A DNA stretch of 36,875 nt from Candidatus Physcocola equi. Lineage in GTDB: Bacteria > Bacteroidota > Bacteroidia > Bacteroidales > Paludibacteraceae. The DNA lies in assembly GCA_018064855.1 (NCBI GenBank), contig JAGHUM010000103.1:1-36875 (forward strand), given 5' to 3'. This document shows positions 1-7,080 of the stretch, piece after piece. The notes under the pieces are model-generated. The model saw only the letters and a list, made by a program, of their open reading frames with translations, did not search any database and had not been told where the DNA came from. Every line of letters starts with the position of its first letter. The stretch's first letter is position 1. A program made the translations under genes and the position numbers.

Positions 1-60
1 CAGGCATTCTTAGTATAAATCTGCAACCATCCAATAAATTTGAATTATTCGTAGAAATTC

Positions 61-115
61 GTTGGCAAAAAAAAGTGCCAACTTGTATATAGACACCAAA
101 AAAGATGTATTTTTG
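61..115 (+). promoter_or_regulatory. Putative promoter region with inverted repeat
   Basis: A perfect 7-bp inverted repeat, GTTGGCA (61-67) and TGCCAAC (76-82), lies ahead of the first gene. TATTTTTG at 108-115 fits the Bacteroidetes -7 consensus TAnnTTTG and leaves about 13 bases before the ATG at 129. No good -33 TTTG is seen at the usual spacing. The right arm of the hairpin runs into a dispersed repeat that recurs near 3874 and, inverted, near 1319. Confidence 0.35.
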
Positions 116-1335
116 AAAAAAAAAGAATATGAAAATAATTATTTCCTGCATTTTACTTGGTTTATCCGTTACCGCAGCCAACGCCCAAAACAATAAGCCA
201 AACTATAGTTCTGAACTGCCAAAGCAATACATCCGCGAACTATCCTATTTTGCTGACATTCAAACATTGAGCCACAATATAGACTGGCGTAAATATGACC
301 TGAAGTTGAGCGATGAGGTGAAATCCGTAAAATTCCAGGGATTATGGTTCGTTTACGATAGATTAGGACGTGCTGTAGATTATAAAGAGGAAGGGCCAGC
401 TTTCGCTCATGATCACCGTCATTTCACTTATGAATATGATGCGAAAACAAGAACGACAAAGAAATTTGAGGCTATAGACGAAATGAATAGAACTGTTCTT
501 TATAATGAAAAAGGGCTGCTCTTGGAATGTCGCTTGGGAAATCGCTTGGTTGAAAAAAGAGAATATCTACCCGATAATAGAATCAGCACTAAAATCTCTA
601 ATGATGTATGTGACTCCGTTTTCTATGCAAACGATGGCTCTTTCATAGTAAAGTCTTACGAAATGGACGACGAACAGAGAGTCACAAATTTAACGGGAAT
701 ACATTATTATGACAAGCACGGAGTTTCTAAGAAATACGTATCGCCAGATGGCAAAGAATTATACTCCACTACCAACACCTATACATACCACCCAAACGGA
801 CGTGTCAAGACATTCACACAAGACGGAGTATTGACCGGAGTATATGATGAGAATGGCTATTTTCTTGGTAGCGACTCATCATTCAAATATGACGAAAAAG
901 GACGTCTGCTGGAGAAGAAAAATTACGACGGAACCATCGAAAAGCACATCTACAAAAAAGGTGTTCGCATACATATTGAGGTGTATAAAGATGGTAAATT
1001 AGTCAAGACATTGAAATGTGACAAATATGGCAACCCGTTGGAGTTGAATAATGGCATTACTTTCCAATACGAGTATTTCTGATGAAGACAATACAATTGG
1101 ACAGTAATCAAAGTAAAATCCACACAGCGGGAGTTACGTGTACTGACTTCATTGCCATCTACATGTCCGAAATAATCAAATACAATTTGTTGAAAACGAA
1201 TATGCTTACGATGAAAATTATTGGAATGACGAAGCAACATCGAAACATATCGTAAACCAAAAACAAACTTACATGCTCACAACAGAGTATCTCGTTAAGA
1301 AAACATTCTTTGGGGAATTATATACAAATTGGCAC
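75..1335. repeat. Short imperfect inverted repeats flanking the YD-repeat gene
   Basis: GTGCCAACTTGTATATA at 75-91 is matched by TATATACAAATTGGCAC at 1319-1335. Reverse-complemented, the right copy differs from the left at 1 of 17 positions. The pair encloses the whole YD-repeat gene and its decayed tail. No transposase is present between them. They may be ends of a non-autonomous mobile segment or two copies of a dispersed intergenic repeat. Confidence 0.4.
129..1082 (+). CDS. Secreted YD-repeat-like hypothetical protein, 3' end probably decayed
   Basis: A 317-residue protein with a clear signal peptide (hydrophobic core in residues 2-15, ending in ANAQ near residue 20), so it is probably exported. 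The rest is built from loose YD/RHS-like repeats: FTYEYDAKTRT, YDKHGVSKKY, YTYHPNGRVKTF, YDENGYFLG, FKYDEKGRLLEKKNYDG and others. Such proteins are common in Bacteroidales and their function is generally unknown. The same repeat type forms the N-terminal part of the protein at 30480-32336, so the two are probably distant paralogs. The frame stops at FQYEYF, but DNA downstream still encodes repeat-like peptide in shifted frames, so the original protein was probably longer. No binding or catalytic motif is visible. Confidence 0.7.
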   Translation: MKIIISCILLGLSVTAANAQNNKPNYSSELPKQYIRELSYFADIQTLSHNIDWRKYDLKLSDEVKSVKFQGLWFVYDRLGRAVDYKEEGPAFAHDHRHFTYEYDAKTRTTKKFEAIDEMNRTVLYNEKGLLLECRLGNRLVEKREYLPDNRISTKISNDVCDSVFYANDGSFIVKSYEMDDEQRVTNLTGIHYYDKHGVSKKYVSPDGKELYSTTNTYTYHPNGRVKTFTQDGVLTGVYDENGYFLGSDSSFKYDEKGRLLEKKNYDGTIEKHIYKKGVRIHIEVYKDGKLVKTLKCDKYGNPLELNNGITFQYEYF

Positions 1336-1338
1336 TAA
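1083..1338 (+). pseudogene. Decayed 3' continuation of the YD-repeat gene
   Basis: Right after the stop at 1080-1082, the same frame reads RQYNWTVIKVKSTQRE, close to the NWT-type ending of YD-repeat proteins, before another stop. From about 1162 a second frame reads NEYAYDENYWNDEATSKH and stays open to a TAA at 1336-1338. Two frames carrying family-like peptide, separated by stops, suggest small indels in a once longer reading frame or a fused paralog fragment. A sequencing error cannot be excluded from one sequence. Confidence 0.45.
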
Positions 1339-1343
1339 ATAAT

Positions 1344-1387
1344 AAAAAAAATCGGCAGTCAAAACTAATTGACTGCCGATTTCTTTA
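1344..1387. terminator. Bidirectional rho-independent terminator
   Basis: The perfect 12-bp stem ATCGGCAGTCAA (1351-1362) and TTGACTGCCGAT (1369-1380) has a 6-base loop. It is preceded by a run of A and followed by a T-rich stretch. It can end both the plus-strand YD-repeat region and the minus-strand flavodiiron gene; the U-tract is better in the minus direction. Confidence 0.85.
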
Positions 1388-1416
1388 AGTGCCTATTTAC
1401 AGGTTGATAAACTTCA

Positions 1417-2583
1417 TTATGCCATGATAGCGTCGGCCAGTGCTTCGAGAGCAAGAATGTCGCTATCCTTCATCACACCACGCAACGTAACCACCTCACC
1501 CTTTACGGTGATGTCTTTCATCTCTTCCAGCATCTGCTTCATACATTTGCCAGCCATTGGTGTCCAACTGCCGTTCTCCATGAGTGCCACCTCACGCTTC
1601 TGCCAAGTCTTGGCTTGCAAGAGGTGAAGGAGATTATACATTGGAGTAAAGAGCCCGCCATCGTAAGTAGAGGCAGCCAGCACCACCTTGCCATACTTGA
1701 AGGCATCCTCCACACATTCGTGAATATCGTCACGACAAACGTCAGCTACCGACACTTTCTTGCAGCCCTTCGCACGCAAAATATCAGCCAACTTCTCCGC
1801 AGCAACCTTTGTGCAACCATGAATGGAAGCGTGCGCAATGAAGACACCTTCCGCCTCAACACCATAACTGCTCCAGATGCTGTAAAGACGCAGAGCCTCT
1901 GCCATCTTCTCGCCACTGAGGATAGGACCATGCAACGGCAGAATCTGCTGGATGTCGAGCGCAGCAGCCTTCTTCAGCAGGTTGGATACTGGCTGACCGT
2001 ATTTGCCACAAATGTTGAAGTAGTAGCGACGAGCCTCACAAGCCCAATCATCAGCATCTGCCTCCATCACGCCAAACTTTCCGAAGCCATCAGCAGAGAA
2101 AAGCACTTTGTCCGCACTGTCGTAACTCACCATCACTTCAGGCCAGTGAACCATAGGAGCCATGACGAATGTGAGGATATGATTGCCCAGCGAGAGCGTG
2201 TCGCCCTCTTTTACGGCAATGACACGATCACTCAAATCGCTGTCGGGAAAAAACTGCGGGATCATCGCCTGCGCCCTTGCAGAGCATACCACCTTAATGG
2301 AAGGATACATGGCCAACACCTCGCCAATGCCACTGGCATGGTCGGGCTCCAGGTGATGCACGATAAGGTAGTCGGGTTGGCGACCAGCAAGCGCTTCAGA
2401 GAGATTCTGCTTCCACTGCTCCATTGTGCGGCGGTCGGAAGTGTCCATGATGGCAACCTTCTCGTCGAGAATCAGGTACGAATTGTAACACATACCATCA
2501 GGCACTGCGTACTGTGATTCAAAAAGTCGGATGTCGGCATCATCGCAGCCGATATATTTGATTGTGTCAGTAATGTTTTTCAT
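1417..2583 (-). CDS. fprA: Flavodiiron protein (FprA family A-type flavoprotein)
   Basis: A 388-residue cytoplasmic enzyme of the flavodiiron family, which reduces O2 to water or NO to N2O and protects anaerobes from oxidative or nitrosative stress. Residues 1-245 form a metallo-beta-lactamase-like domain with the diiron motif H-x-E-x-D-H (H77, E79, D81, H82), a further His in MVHWPE (H146), Asp in SADGFG (D165) and His in LPLHG (H218). Residues about 250-388 form a flavodoxin domain for FMN. Length is normal for the family and there is no rubredoxin fusion, so a separate electron donor is expected. It has its own promoter (2651-2681) and a terminator at 1351-1380, so it is probably monocistronic. 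Whether O2 or NO is preferred cannot be told from sequence. Confidence 0.92.
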   Translation of the reverse strand: MKNITDTIKYIGCDDADIRLFESQYAVPDGMCYNSYLILDEKVAIMDTSDRRTMEQWKQNLSEALAGRQPDYLIVHHLEPDHASGIGEVLAMYPSIKVVCSARAQAMIPQFFPDSDLSDRVIAVKEGDTLSLGNHILTFVMAPMVHWPEVMVSYDSADKVLFSADGFGKFGVMEADADDWACEARRYYFNICGKYGQPVSNLLKKAAALDIQQILPLHGPILSGEKMAEALRLYSIWSSYGVEAEGVFIAHASIHGCTKVAAEKLADILRAKGCKKVSVADVCRDDIHECVEDAFKYGKVVLAASTYDGGLFTPMYNLLHLLQAKTWQKREVALMENGSWTPMAGKCMKQMLEEMKDITVKGEVVTLRGVMKDSDILALEALADAIMA

Positions 2584-2650
2584 GGTCTTAACTGTTTTTT
2601 TAGATACTACTCATGTTGCCAGTGTTCGTGGCGAAGCGTGTTTTGCAGTG

Positions 2651-2681
2651 CAAATATATACAAAAACACATCACACGCAAA
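2651..2681 (-). promoter_or_regulatory. Promoter of the flavodiiron gene
   Basis: On the minus strand, TTTG (2678-2681) is followed after exactly 19 bases by TATATTTG (2651-2658), a full Bacteroidetes -33/-7 promoter. The -33 box lies inside the last codons of the upstream YeiH-type gene. Confidence 0.7.
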
Positions 2682-3747
2682 GTATGTAAGCCAGCGACAC
2701 ACAACTGATGGTGATCCAAAGGAGAATACCCAAAATGAGGGGACGTGCACCAACGGCTTTGAGCGTCTGGCGTGTTAGTCCTGCTCCGATAAAGAAAAGC
2801 GACAATGTGATAAGATGCTTGGCAAGTTGACTGACAGCGCCACTTATCTCTGAGCCGATATTGGCCGCATTTTCACCAATAAGCGAAGCATTGGACAGCA
2901 GATAGGAGTTTGCGAGTATTGCTATGACGAACCAGAGGATGAATCGGGGAATGGTTTGATACCATGGTTTCCCAGCCTTTTCAGCGCTATTGTCGGTCGG
3001 CATAATGAAAGGAGTGACAAGTACCAATGCCACAATCCACAAAGCACGGGTAAGTTTGATGGTCGTGGCAACCTCCAGTGCCGAAACGCCTTCGCTCGCC
3101 ATCATCTCAGGATGCATGGCATCGTACGCCGCCCCCGCACCAACCACAGAACTCGTGTCGTGAATGGCAATGGCTGCCCACATTCCAAACTCCTTCATTG
3201 TCATGCCGATTATATCACCGATGTATGGGAAGATGAAGAGCGCAATGGCATTCAATACGAATACCACTCCAAGCGCCACAGACATCGATTCTGCTTTCGC
3301 CTTAATGGCAGGGCCAACAGCAGCAATGGCAGAACCGCCACAGATAGCCGTACCAGAGGAGATAAGATAACTTGTCTCTCTATCGACCTTCAGCAGTTTC
3401 CTACCTATCAACCAGCCGATGGCAAGCGTACCAAACACACTGACAATGGTAAACAACATACCTTCCTTACCCGATGCAAGTGCCTGGTTGACATTCATAC
3501 CGAAACCAAGTCCGATGACAGAATACTGTAGCATCTTCTTTGACATCGTCTTGGTAAATGTCTCAAAAGTTGCACCGAAGGTAAGAGCAAACACGATGCC
3601 CAACAACAACGCTACAGGCGAAGACACCCATTGCGACATCCAGTTCATTACACCCAAATCAACGCCAAACTGCTTTGTGACAAATGCTGCGAGCAGTGAC
3701 ACACTCAATGCTGCTACAATAAATATATAGATTACTTTCTTATACAT
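2671..3747 (-). CDS. yeiH: YeiH/UPF0324 family putative sulfate/sulfur-anion exporter
   Basis: A 358-residue integral membrane protein with about ten hydrophobic segments spread along its length, for example residues 5-25, 45-65, 75-105, 125-180 and 225-245. It matches the YeiH (UPF0324) family, annotated as putative sulfate exporters. Recognisable stretches are YLISSGTAICGGSAIAA in the middle, IHDTSSVVGAGAAYD, and GAGLTRQTLKAVGARPL near the C-terminus. The substrate is not firmly established for most members; sulfite or other sulfur oxyanions are possible. Its place beside cysK, metY and the sulfate assimilation genes supports a sulfur role but does not prove one. It is transcribed alone, upstream of the flavodiiron gene, which has a separate promoter. 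Confidence 0.88.
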   Translation of the reverse strand: MYKKVIYIFIVAALSVSLLAAFVTKQFGVDLGVMNWMSQWVSSPVALLLGIVFALTFGATFETFTKTMSKKMLQYSVIGLGFGMNVNQALASGKEGMLFTIVSVFGTLAIGWLIGRKLLKVDRETSYLISSGTAICGGSAIAAVGPAIKAKAESMSVALGVVFVLNAIALFIFPYIGDIIGMTMKEFGMWAAIAIHDTSSVVGAGAAYDAMHPEMMASEGVSALEVATTIKLTRALWIVALVLVTPFIMPTDNSAEKAGKPWYQTIPRFILWFVIAILANSYLLSNASLIGENAANIGSEISGAVSQLAKHLITLSLFFIGAGLTRQTLKAVGARPLILGILLWITISCVSLAYILCV

Positions 3748-3787
3748 GTTTTTCTCATTTAGTGCTTCAAGGACACGTTTTCGGGTG

Positions 3788-3795
3788 CAAATATA
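3788..3795 (-). promoter_or_regulatory. -7 box of the YeiH-type gene
   Basis: On the minus strand TATATTTG reads at 3795-3788, about 40 bases before the ATG at 3747. The surrounding 17 bases match those at the flavodiiron promoter. No TTTG occurs at the expected -33 position, and no copy of the sulfur palindrome lies at 57 bp. Confidence 0.5.
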
Positions 3796-3873
3796 TACAA
3801 AAATAATGGCAAATTACCGCATATAACATGTGCATAACTACTGAATCATATATACAAGTTGCAAATTTCCATG

Positions 3874-3899
3874 GCCAATTTGTATATAGACATCAAAAA
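3874..3899 (+). repeat. Dispersed intergenic repeat copy
   Basis: This 26-base stretch matches 77-102 at 24 of 26 positions; the shared core is TTGTATATAGACA. A related inverted copy is at 1319-1335. It lies just outside the cysK terminator. Function unknown. Confidence 0.45.
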
Positions 3900-3934
3900 G
3901 AGAGTCCCCTTCTCTCAACGAGAAAGAGACTCTC
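3894..3934 (-). terminator. Terminator of the metY-GNAT-cysK unit
   Basis: On the minus strand GAGAGTC (3934-3928) pairs with GACTCTC (3906-3900). An inner TTCTC/GAGAA stem lies inside and a run of five T follows (3899-3895). It sits about 55 bases after the cysK stop. Confidence 0.75.
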
Positions 3935-3988
3935 CAACAATATAGCTAAAACGATATTTAGATTCAGTTTTGGATTTCTGCGAAGTGC

Positions 3989-4915
3989 TTATTCAAACAA
4001 TGGGGTTGAGAGATAGCGTTCGCCAGTGTCTGGCAACAATGCAACGATAGTCTTGCCCTTGTTTTCAGCACGACGAGCCTGCTCGATGGCGGCAGTCAGC
4101 GCGGCACCCGATGAAATGCCGACCAACAAACCGAGTTTAGCCAAGCGACGCGCTCCCGCAAAAGCATCTTCGTTGCTGACTGGCACAATTTCATCGATCG
4201 CCTCACGAATGAAATTCTTTGGTTCGAAACCAGCACCAATACCCTGAATCTTGTGCGGACCAGGAGCGTTGCCCGAAAGCACTGCGCTTGTTGCAGGCTC
4301 CACAGCCACAGCTTTCACGCCGGCTTTGTGCTTCTTCAAGCCTTTGGCTATACCACTGACTGTGCCACCAGTGCCTACACCGGCTACGAAAATATCCACC
4401 TCGCCATCGGTGTCCTGCCAGACTTCTTCTGCAGTCACCGCTTCGTGAACAGCAGGGTTTGCCGCATTTTCAAACTGAAGAGGGAGGAACGAGCCAGGAG
4501 TCTGCGCTACGATTTCCTTCGCCTTTGCAATGGCGCCCTTCATACCTTCCGAGCCTGGAGTCAGCACTACCTCCGCGCCATAAGCAGCGGCGAGTTTTCT
4601 GCGTTCGATACTCATGGTTTCAGGCATGGTGAGAATCACTTTGTAACCCTTTGCCGCACCTACCCATGCAAGACCGATACCGGTGTTGCCGCTGGTTGGC
4701 TCTACGATAAGGCCACCCTGCTTGAGGATGCCGTCGCGCTCAGCCTTTTCAATCATCGCCAGAGCAATACGATCTTTCACGCTGCCGCCAGGATTAAAGA
4801 ACTCAACCTTTACCAAAAGTTTTGCAACAAGACCTTCTTCTTTTTCGATTTTTTCAAGTCTTACAAGTGGAGTGCGACCGATAAGTTCAGTCGGATTGTT
4901 ATATATTCTTGCCAT
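3989..4915 (-). CDS. cysK: Cysteine synthase A (O-acetylserine sulfhydrylase)
   Basis: A PLP enzyme that makes cysteine from O-acetylserine and sulfide in the cytoplasm. The PLP lysine motif NPGGSVKDR (K47 from the chosen start), the phosphate and substrate loop [10 protein letters not shown], and the glycine-rich [14 protein letters not shown] are all present. The open frame extends upstream to 4942, but the ATG at 4915 begins [17 protein letters not shown], the normal family N-terminus, giving 308 residues; the nine extra residues look like leader. It is the last gene of a minus-strand unit after metY and a GNAT acetyltransferase, 33 bases after the GNAT stop, and is followed by a terminator. 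No serine acetyltransferase (cysE) is in the window, so O-acetylserine must come from elsewhere. Confidence 0.95.
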   Translation of the reverse strand: MARIYNNPTELIGRTPLVRLEKIEKEEGLVAKLLVKVEFFNPGGSVKDRIALAMIEKAERDGILKQGGLIVEPTSGNTGIGLAWVGAAKGYKVILTMPETMSIERRKLAAAYGAEVVLTPGSEGMKGAIAKAKEIVAQTPGSFLPLQFENAANPAVHEAVTAEEVWQDTDGEVDIFVAGVGTGGTVSGIAKGLKKHKAGVKAVAVEPATSAVLSGNAPGPHKIQGIGAGFEPKNFIREAIDEIVPVSNEDAFAGARRLAKLGLLVGISSGAALTAAIEQARRAENKGKTIVALLPDTGERYLSTPLFE

Positions 4916-4948
4916 AATTTTATCAGTTTTATTATTAGTCAAAAAAGT

Positions 4949-5416
4949 TCAATTTATCGTTTTTTCAAATTTGATGTTGACGCGTTTGTAATGTGAAACG
5001 TAATCTTTCACTTCTTGAAAGCCGAATTTGGAGTACAACTTCATGGCCGATGTCAGACGAGTGTTTGACTCGATCACCAGTTTTTTTGCCTTTTCGTGCT
5101 TTGCATAGGCGAGCGACTGCTCCATCAGTTTGCTTGCCAAGCCGCGGCCTTGCGCTTTGGGCGAAACAGCCAACTTTGCCAGTTCAAACTCGTCGGAACT
5201 GTGTTTCAGCAATGCACAACAGCCGAGCACTTCGCCTTGGTCTATCACGAAAAACAGTTGACCGCCTTTATCTACGATGAAGCCCTGCGGATCGCTGAAC
5301 ATGTCTAAATCCAACTGCTCTATGCTGTCCTTTGAGAAAAAACCTTCAATCCATTCTCTGTTGAGTTTCTCAAAGTCGGACTTATAATCTTCTTTCCATA
5401 ATGATATATAGGCCAT
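4949..5416 (-). CDS. GNAT family N-acetyltransferase
   Basis: A 155-residue acetyltransferase of the GNAT fold. Beta-strand 4 and the acetyl-CoA loop are clear: LAKLAVSPKAQGRGLASKLME (about residues 81-101), containing the Q/R-x-x-G-x-G/A signature, followed by KKLVIESNTRLTSAMKLYSKFGF, typical of the C-terminal half. The substrate cannot be read from sequence. It lies between metY (55 bases upstream) and cysK, so it is almost certainly co-transcribed with two O-acetyl-amino-acid sulfhydrylases. It has one of the few strong Shine-Dalgarno sites here (AAAGGAGGACTC before the ATG). A role in supplying or detoxifying an acetylated sulfur metabolite is possible but unproven; ribosomal or small-molecule N-acetylation is equally compatible. 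Confidence 0.85.
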   Translation of the reverse strand: MAYISLWKEDYKSDFEKLNREWIEGFFSKDSIEQLDLDMFSDPQGFIVDKGGQLFFVIDQGEVLGCCALLKHSSDEFELAKLAVSPKAQGRGLASKLMEQSLAYAKHEKAKKLVIESNTRLTSAMKLYSKFGFQEVKDYVSHYKRVNIKFEKTIN

Positions 5417-5471
5417 GAGTCCTCCTTTCTTTAAAAGTTACAGATACGTTCTGAAATGCTTTGAGAATGAT

Positions 5472-6761
5472 TTACACCTTTTCCAAAGCCTGACGCAAAT
5501 CTTCGATGATATCGTCGATATGTTCGGTACCGATGCTCAAGCGAACAGTTGACGGAGTGATGTTCTGCTGCTTCAACTCTTCTGGAGACAACTGTGAGTG
5601 AGTGGTTGTGTATGGGTGGATCACAAGGCTCTTCACGTCTGCCACATTGGCGAGGAGCGAGAAGATCTGAAGTGCGTCGATGAAGCGCCATGCCTCTTCC
5701 TGACCGCCCTTAATCTCAAATGTGAAGATGCTGCCGGCACCGTTAGGGAAGAGTTTTGAGTAGAGCGCATGGCTTGGATGTGCCGCCAAAGATGGGTGGT
5801 TCACCTTAGCCACTTTAGGATGGTTTGCCAGGAATTCAACCACCTTGAGGGCATTGCTAACGTGGCGTTCAACGCGGAGCGAGAGGGTTTCCAACCCCTG
5901 CAAAAGGATGAAGGCGTTGAATGGAGAGATAGTGGCACCCGTATCGCGGAGGATGACCGCACGGATGCGGGTAACAAAAGCAGCGGCACCTGCCACGTCG
6001 GCAAAGATGGCTCCGTGGTATGATGGATCTGGCTTAGCCAAAGTTGGGAACTTGTCGGCATTGGCTTTCCAGTCGAACGAACCGCCATCTACAATCACAC
6101 CGCCGAGTGAAGTGCCATGACCACCGATAAACTTGGTAGCCGAGTGAACTACGATGTCGGCTCCGTGTTCCAACGGACGGATGAGGAATGGAGTGCCGAA
6201 AGTATTGTCGATGATGAGCGGAATGTTGTGACGGTGAGCCACTTCTGCCACTGCGTCGATGTCGAGCACATCGCTGTTAGGGTTGCCGAATGTCTCCGCA
6301 AACAAGACTTTAGTGTTTGGGCGGATGGCCGCTTCAACAGCTTTCAAATCAGCGAAATTGACGATGTTGTTTTCCACGCCCTGGTTGGCCAATGTGTGGG
6401 TGATGAGGTTGTAAGAACCACCATAGATGTTGTCTGCTGCTACAATGTGGTCACCTGCAAGCACAATGTTTTGAAGTGCGTAGGTGATGGCTGCCGCGCC
6501 AGATGCTACTGCAAGACCTGCGACACCACCTTCGAGGGCAGCCAAGCGGTCTTCAAACACACCCTGGGTTGAGTTGGTCAAACGACCGTAGATGTTTCCT
6601 GCGTCGCGAAGGCCGAAACGGTCTGCCGCATGCTGTGAGTTGTGGAACACATAAGACGCTGTCTGATAAATAGGCACTGCGCGTGAATCTGTTGCTGAGT
6701 CTGCCTGTTCCTGACCTACATGAAGTTGAAGGGTTTCAAAGTGAAATTTTGTTTTAGCCAT
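5472..6761 (-). CDS. metY: O-acetylhomoserine sulfhydrylase (MetY-type)
   Basis: A 429-residue PLP enzyme of the Cys/Met metabolism family. The length and the motifs YQTASYVFHNSQHAADRF, YGRLTNSTQ and GHGTSLGGVIVDGG fit O-acetylhomoserine aminocarboxypropyltransferase (MetY) rather than the shorter cystathionine enzymes. The PLP lysine is K210 in VVHSATKFIGG. It converts O-acetylhomoserine plus sulfide, or a protein thiocarboxylate as in Wolinella, to homocysteine. It is the first gene of the unit metY-GNAT-cysK. A -7 box TAACTTTG (6820-6813) precedes it, and a degenerate copy of the sulfur palindrome is centred 58 bp upstream of that. No metX is present in the window. Confidence 0.93.
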   Translation of the reverse strand: MAKTKFHFETLQLHVGQEQADSATDSRAVPIYQTASYVFHNSQHAADRFGLRDAGNIYGRLTNSTQGVFEDRLAALEGGVAGLAVASGAAAITYALQNIVLAGDHIVAADNIYGGSYNLITHTLANQGVENNIVNFADLKAVEAAIRPNTKVLFAETFGNPNSDVLDIDAVAEVAHRHNIPLIIDNTFGTPFLIRPLEHGADIVVHSATKFIGGHGTSLGGVIVDGGSFDWKANADKFPTLAKPDPSYHGAIFADVAGAAAFVTRIRAVILRDTGATISPFNAFILLQGLETLSLRVERHVSNALKVVEFLANHPKVAKVNHPSLAAHPSHALYSKLFPNGAGSIFTFEIKGGQEEAWRFIDALQIFSLLANVADVKSLVIHPYTTTHSQLSPEELKQQNITPSTVRLSIGTEHIDDIIEDLRQALEKV

Positions 6762-6812
6762 ATTCTTATATCGTTTTTAATTGTTAATACTTGTTGTTTT
6801 GTTTTGACGATG

Positions 6813-6883
6813 CAAAGTTAGCGTTTTGTAGTACCTTCTTCCAACAAGAATTTAAAACAAAGAATATATGCAAAGTATTTCAT
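6813..6883 (-). promoter_or_regulatory. metY promoter with weak sulfur-palindrome-like site
   Basis: The -7 box TAACTTTG is at 6820-6813 on the minus strand. ATATGCAA-AG-TATTTCAT at 6866-6883 is centred 58 bp upstream of the -7 centre, one base from the 57-bp spacing at the other sulfur promoters. The right half matches TATGTGAT at 6 of 8 positions, the left half at only 3 of 8. It is presented as a possible weak site. Confidence 0.35.
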
Positions 6884-6996
6884 ATTATAGCAGAATTTTC
6901 TTCTATCAACCCAACCAAAATATATGGCATAGAAGAATAAATGAATTTGGGAGCAAAAAGGGGGGTAAAAGGGCTGAAATCATGTTTTTTCAGACG

Positions 6997-7064
6997 TTTA
7001 CTCAATGCAGTGAGTAAAATTACTCAATGAAATGAGTAGTTTTTATAACGTTTTGTTATATTTG
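6997..7064 (+). promoter_or_regulatory. Promoter with two tandem TTACTCA/TGAGTAA inverted repeats
   Basis: TTTACTCA-N6-TGAGTAAA (6997-7018) is followed by TTACTCA-N6-TGAGTA (7020-7038). The two units repeat with a 22-bp period, so two dimers could bind one DNA face. The second ends just upstream of the -7 box TATATTTG (7057-7064), over the expected -33 position where no TTTG is found. The ATG at 7081 is 16 bases beyond the -7 box. The layout suggests an operator controlling the ATPase gene. Confidence 0.6.
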
Positions 7065-7080
7065 CAAAAAAGCATTTGCT

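Larger units (their letters stand above)
6762..7080. other. Divergent intergenic region between metY and the DUF4143 ATPase
   Basis: This 319-base stretch has no gene. It contains the metY promoter on the left, a 9-bp inverted repeat TTCTTCTAT (6898-6906) / ATAGAAGAA (6929-6937) with a long loop, and on the right two tandem inverted repeats and a -7 box for the ATPase. The middle (about 6885-6990) shows nothing else recognisable. Confidence 0.6.

Noticed and set aside
1615..2517. A 300-codon open frame antisense to the flavodiiron gene
   Set aside because: It mirrors the codon pattern of the real gene; the minus-strand protein has all diiron ligands.
3816..3836. GCATATAACATGTGCATAAC upstream of the YeiH-type gene as a sulfur palindrome
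   Set aside because: It has a different half-site, an ACATGT centre, and lies 37 bp rather than 57 bp from the -7 box.
6762..6900. A SAM or other riboswitch in the metY leader
   Set aside because: The leader after the -7 box is only about 45 bases and shows no conserved riboswitch pairing.
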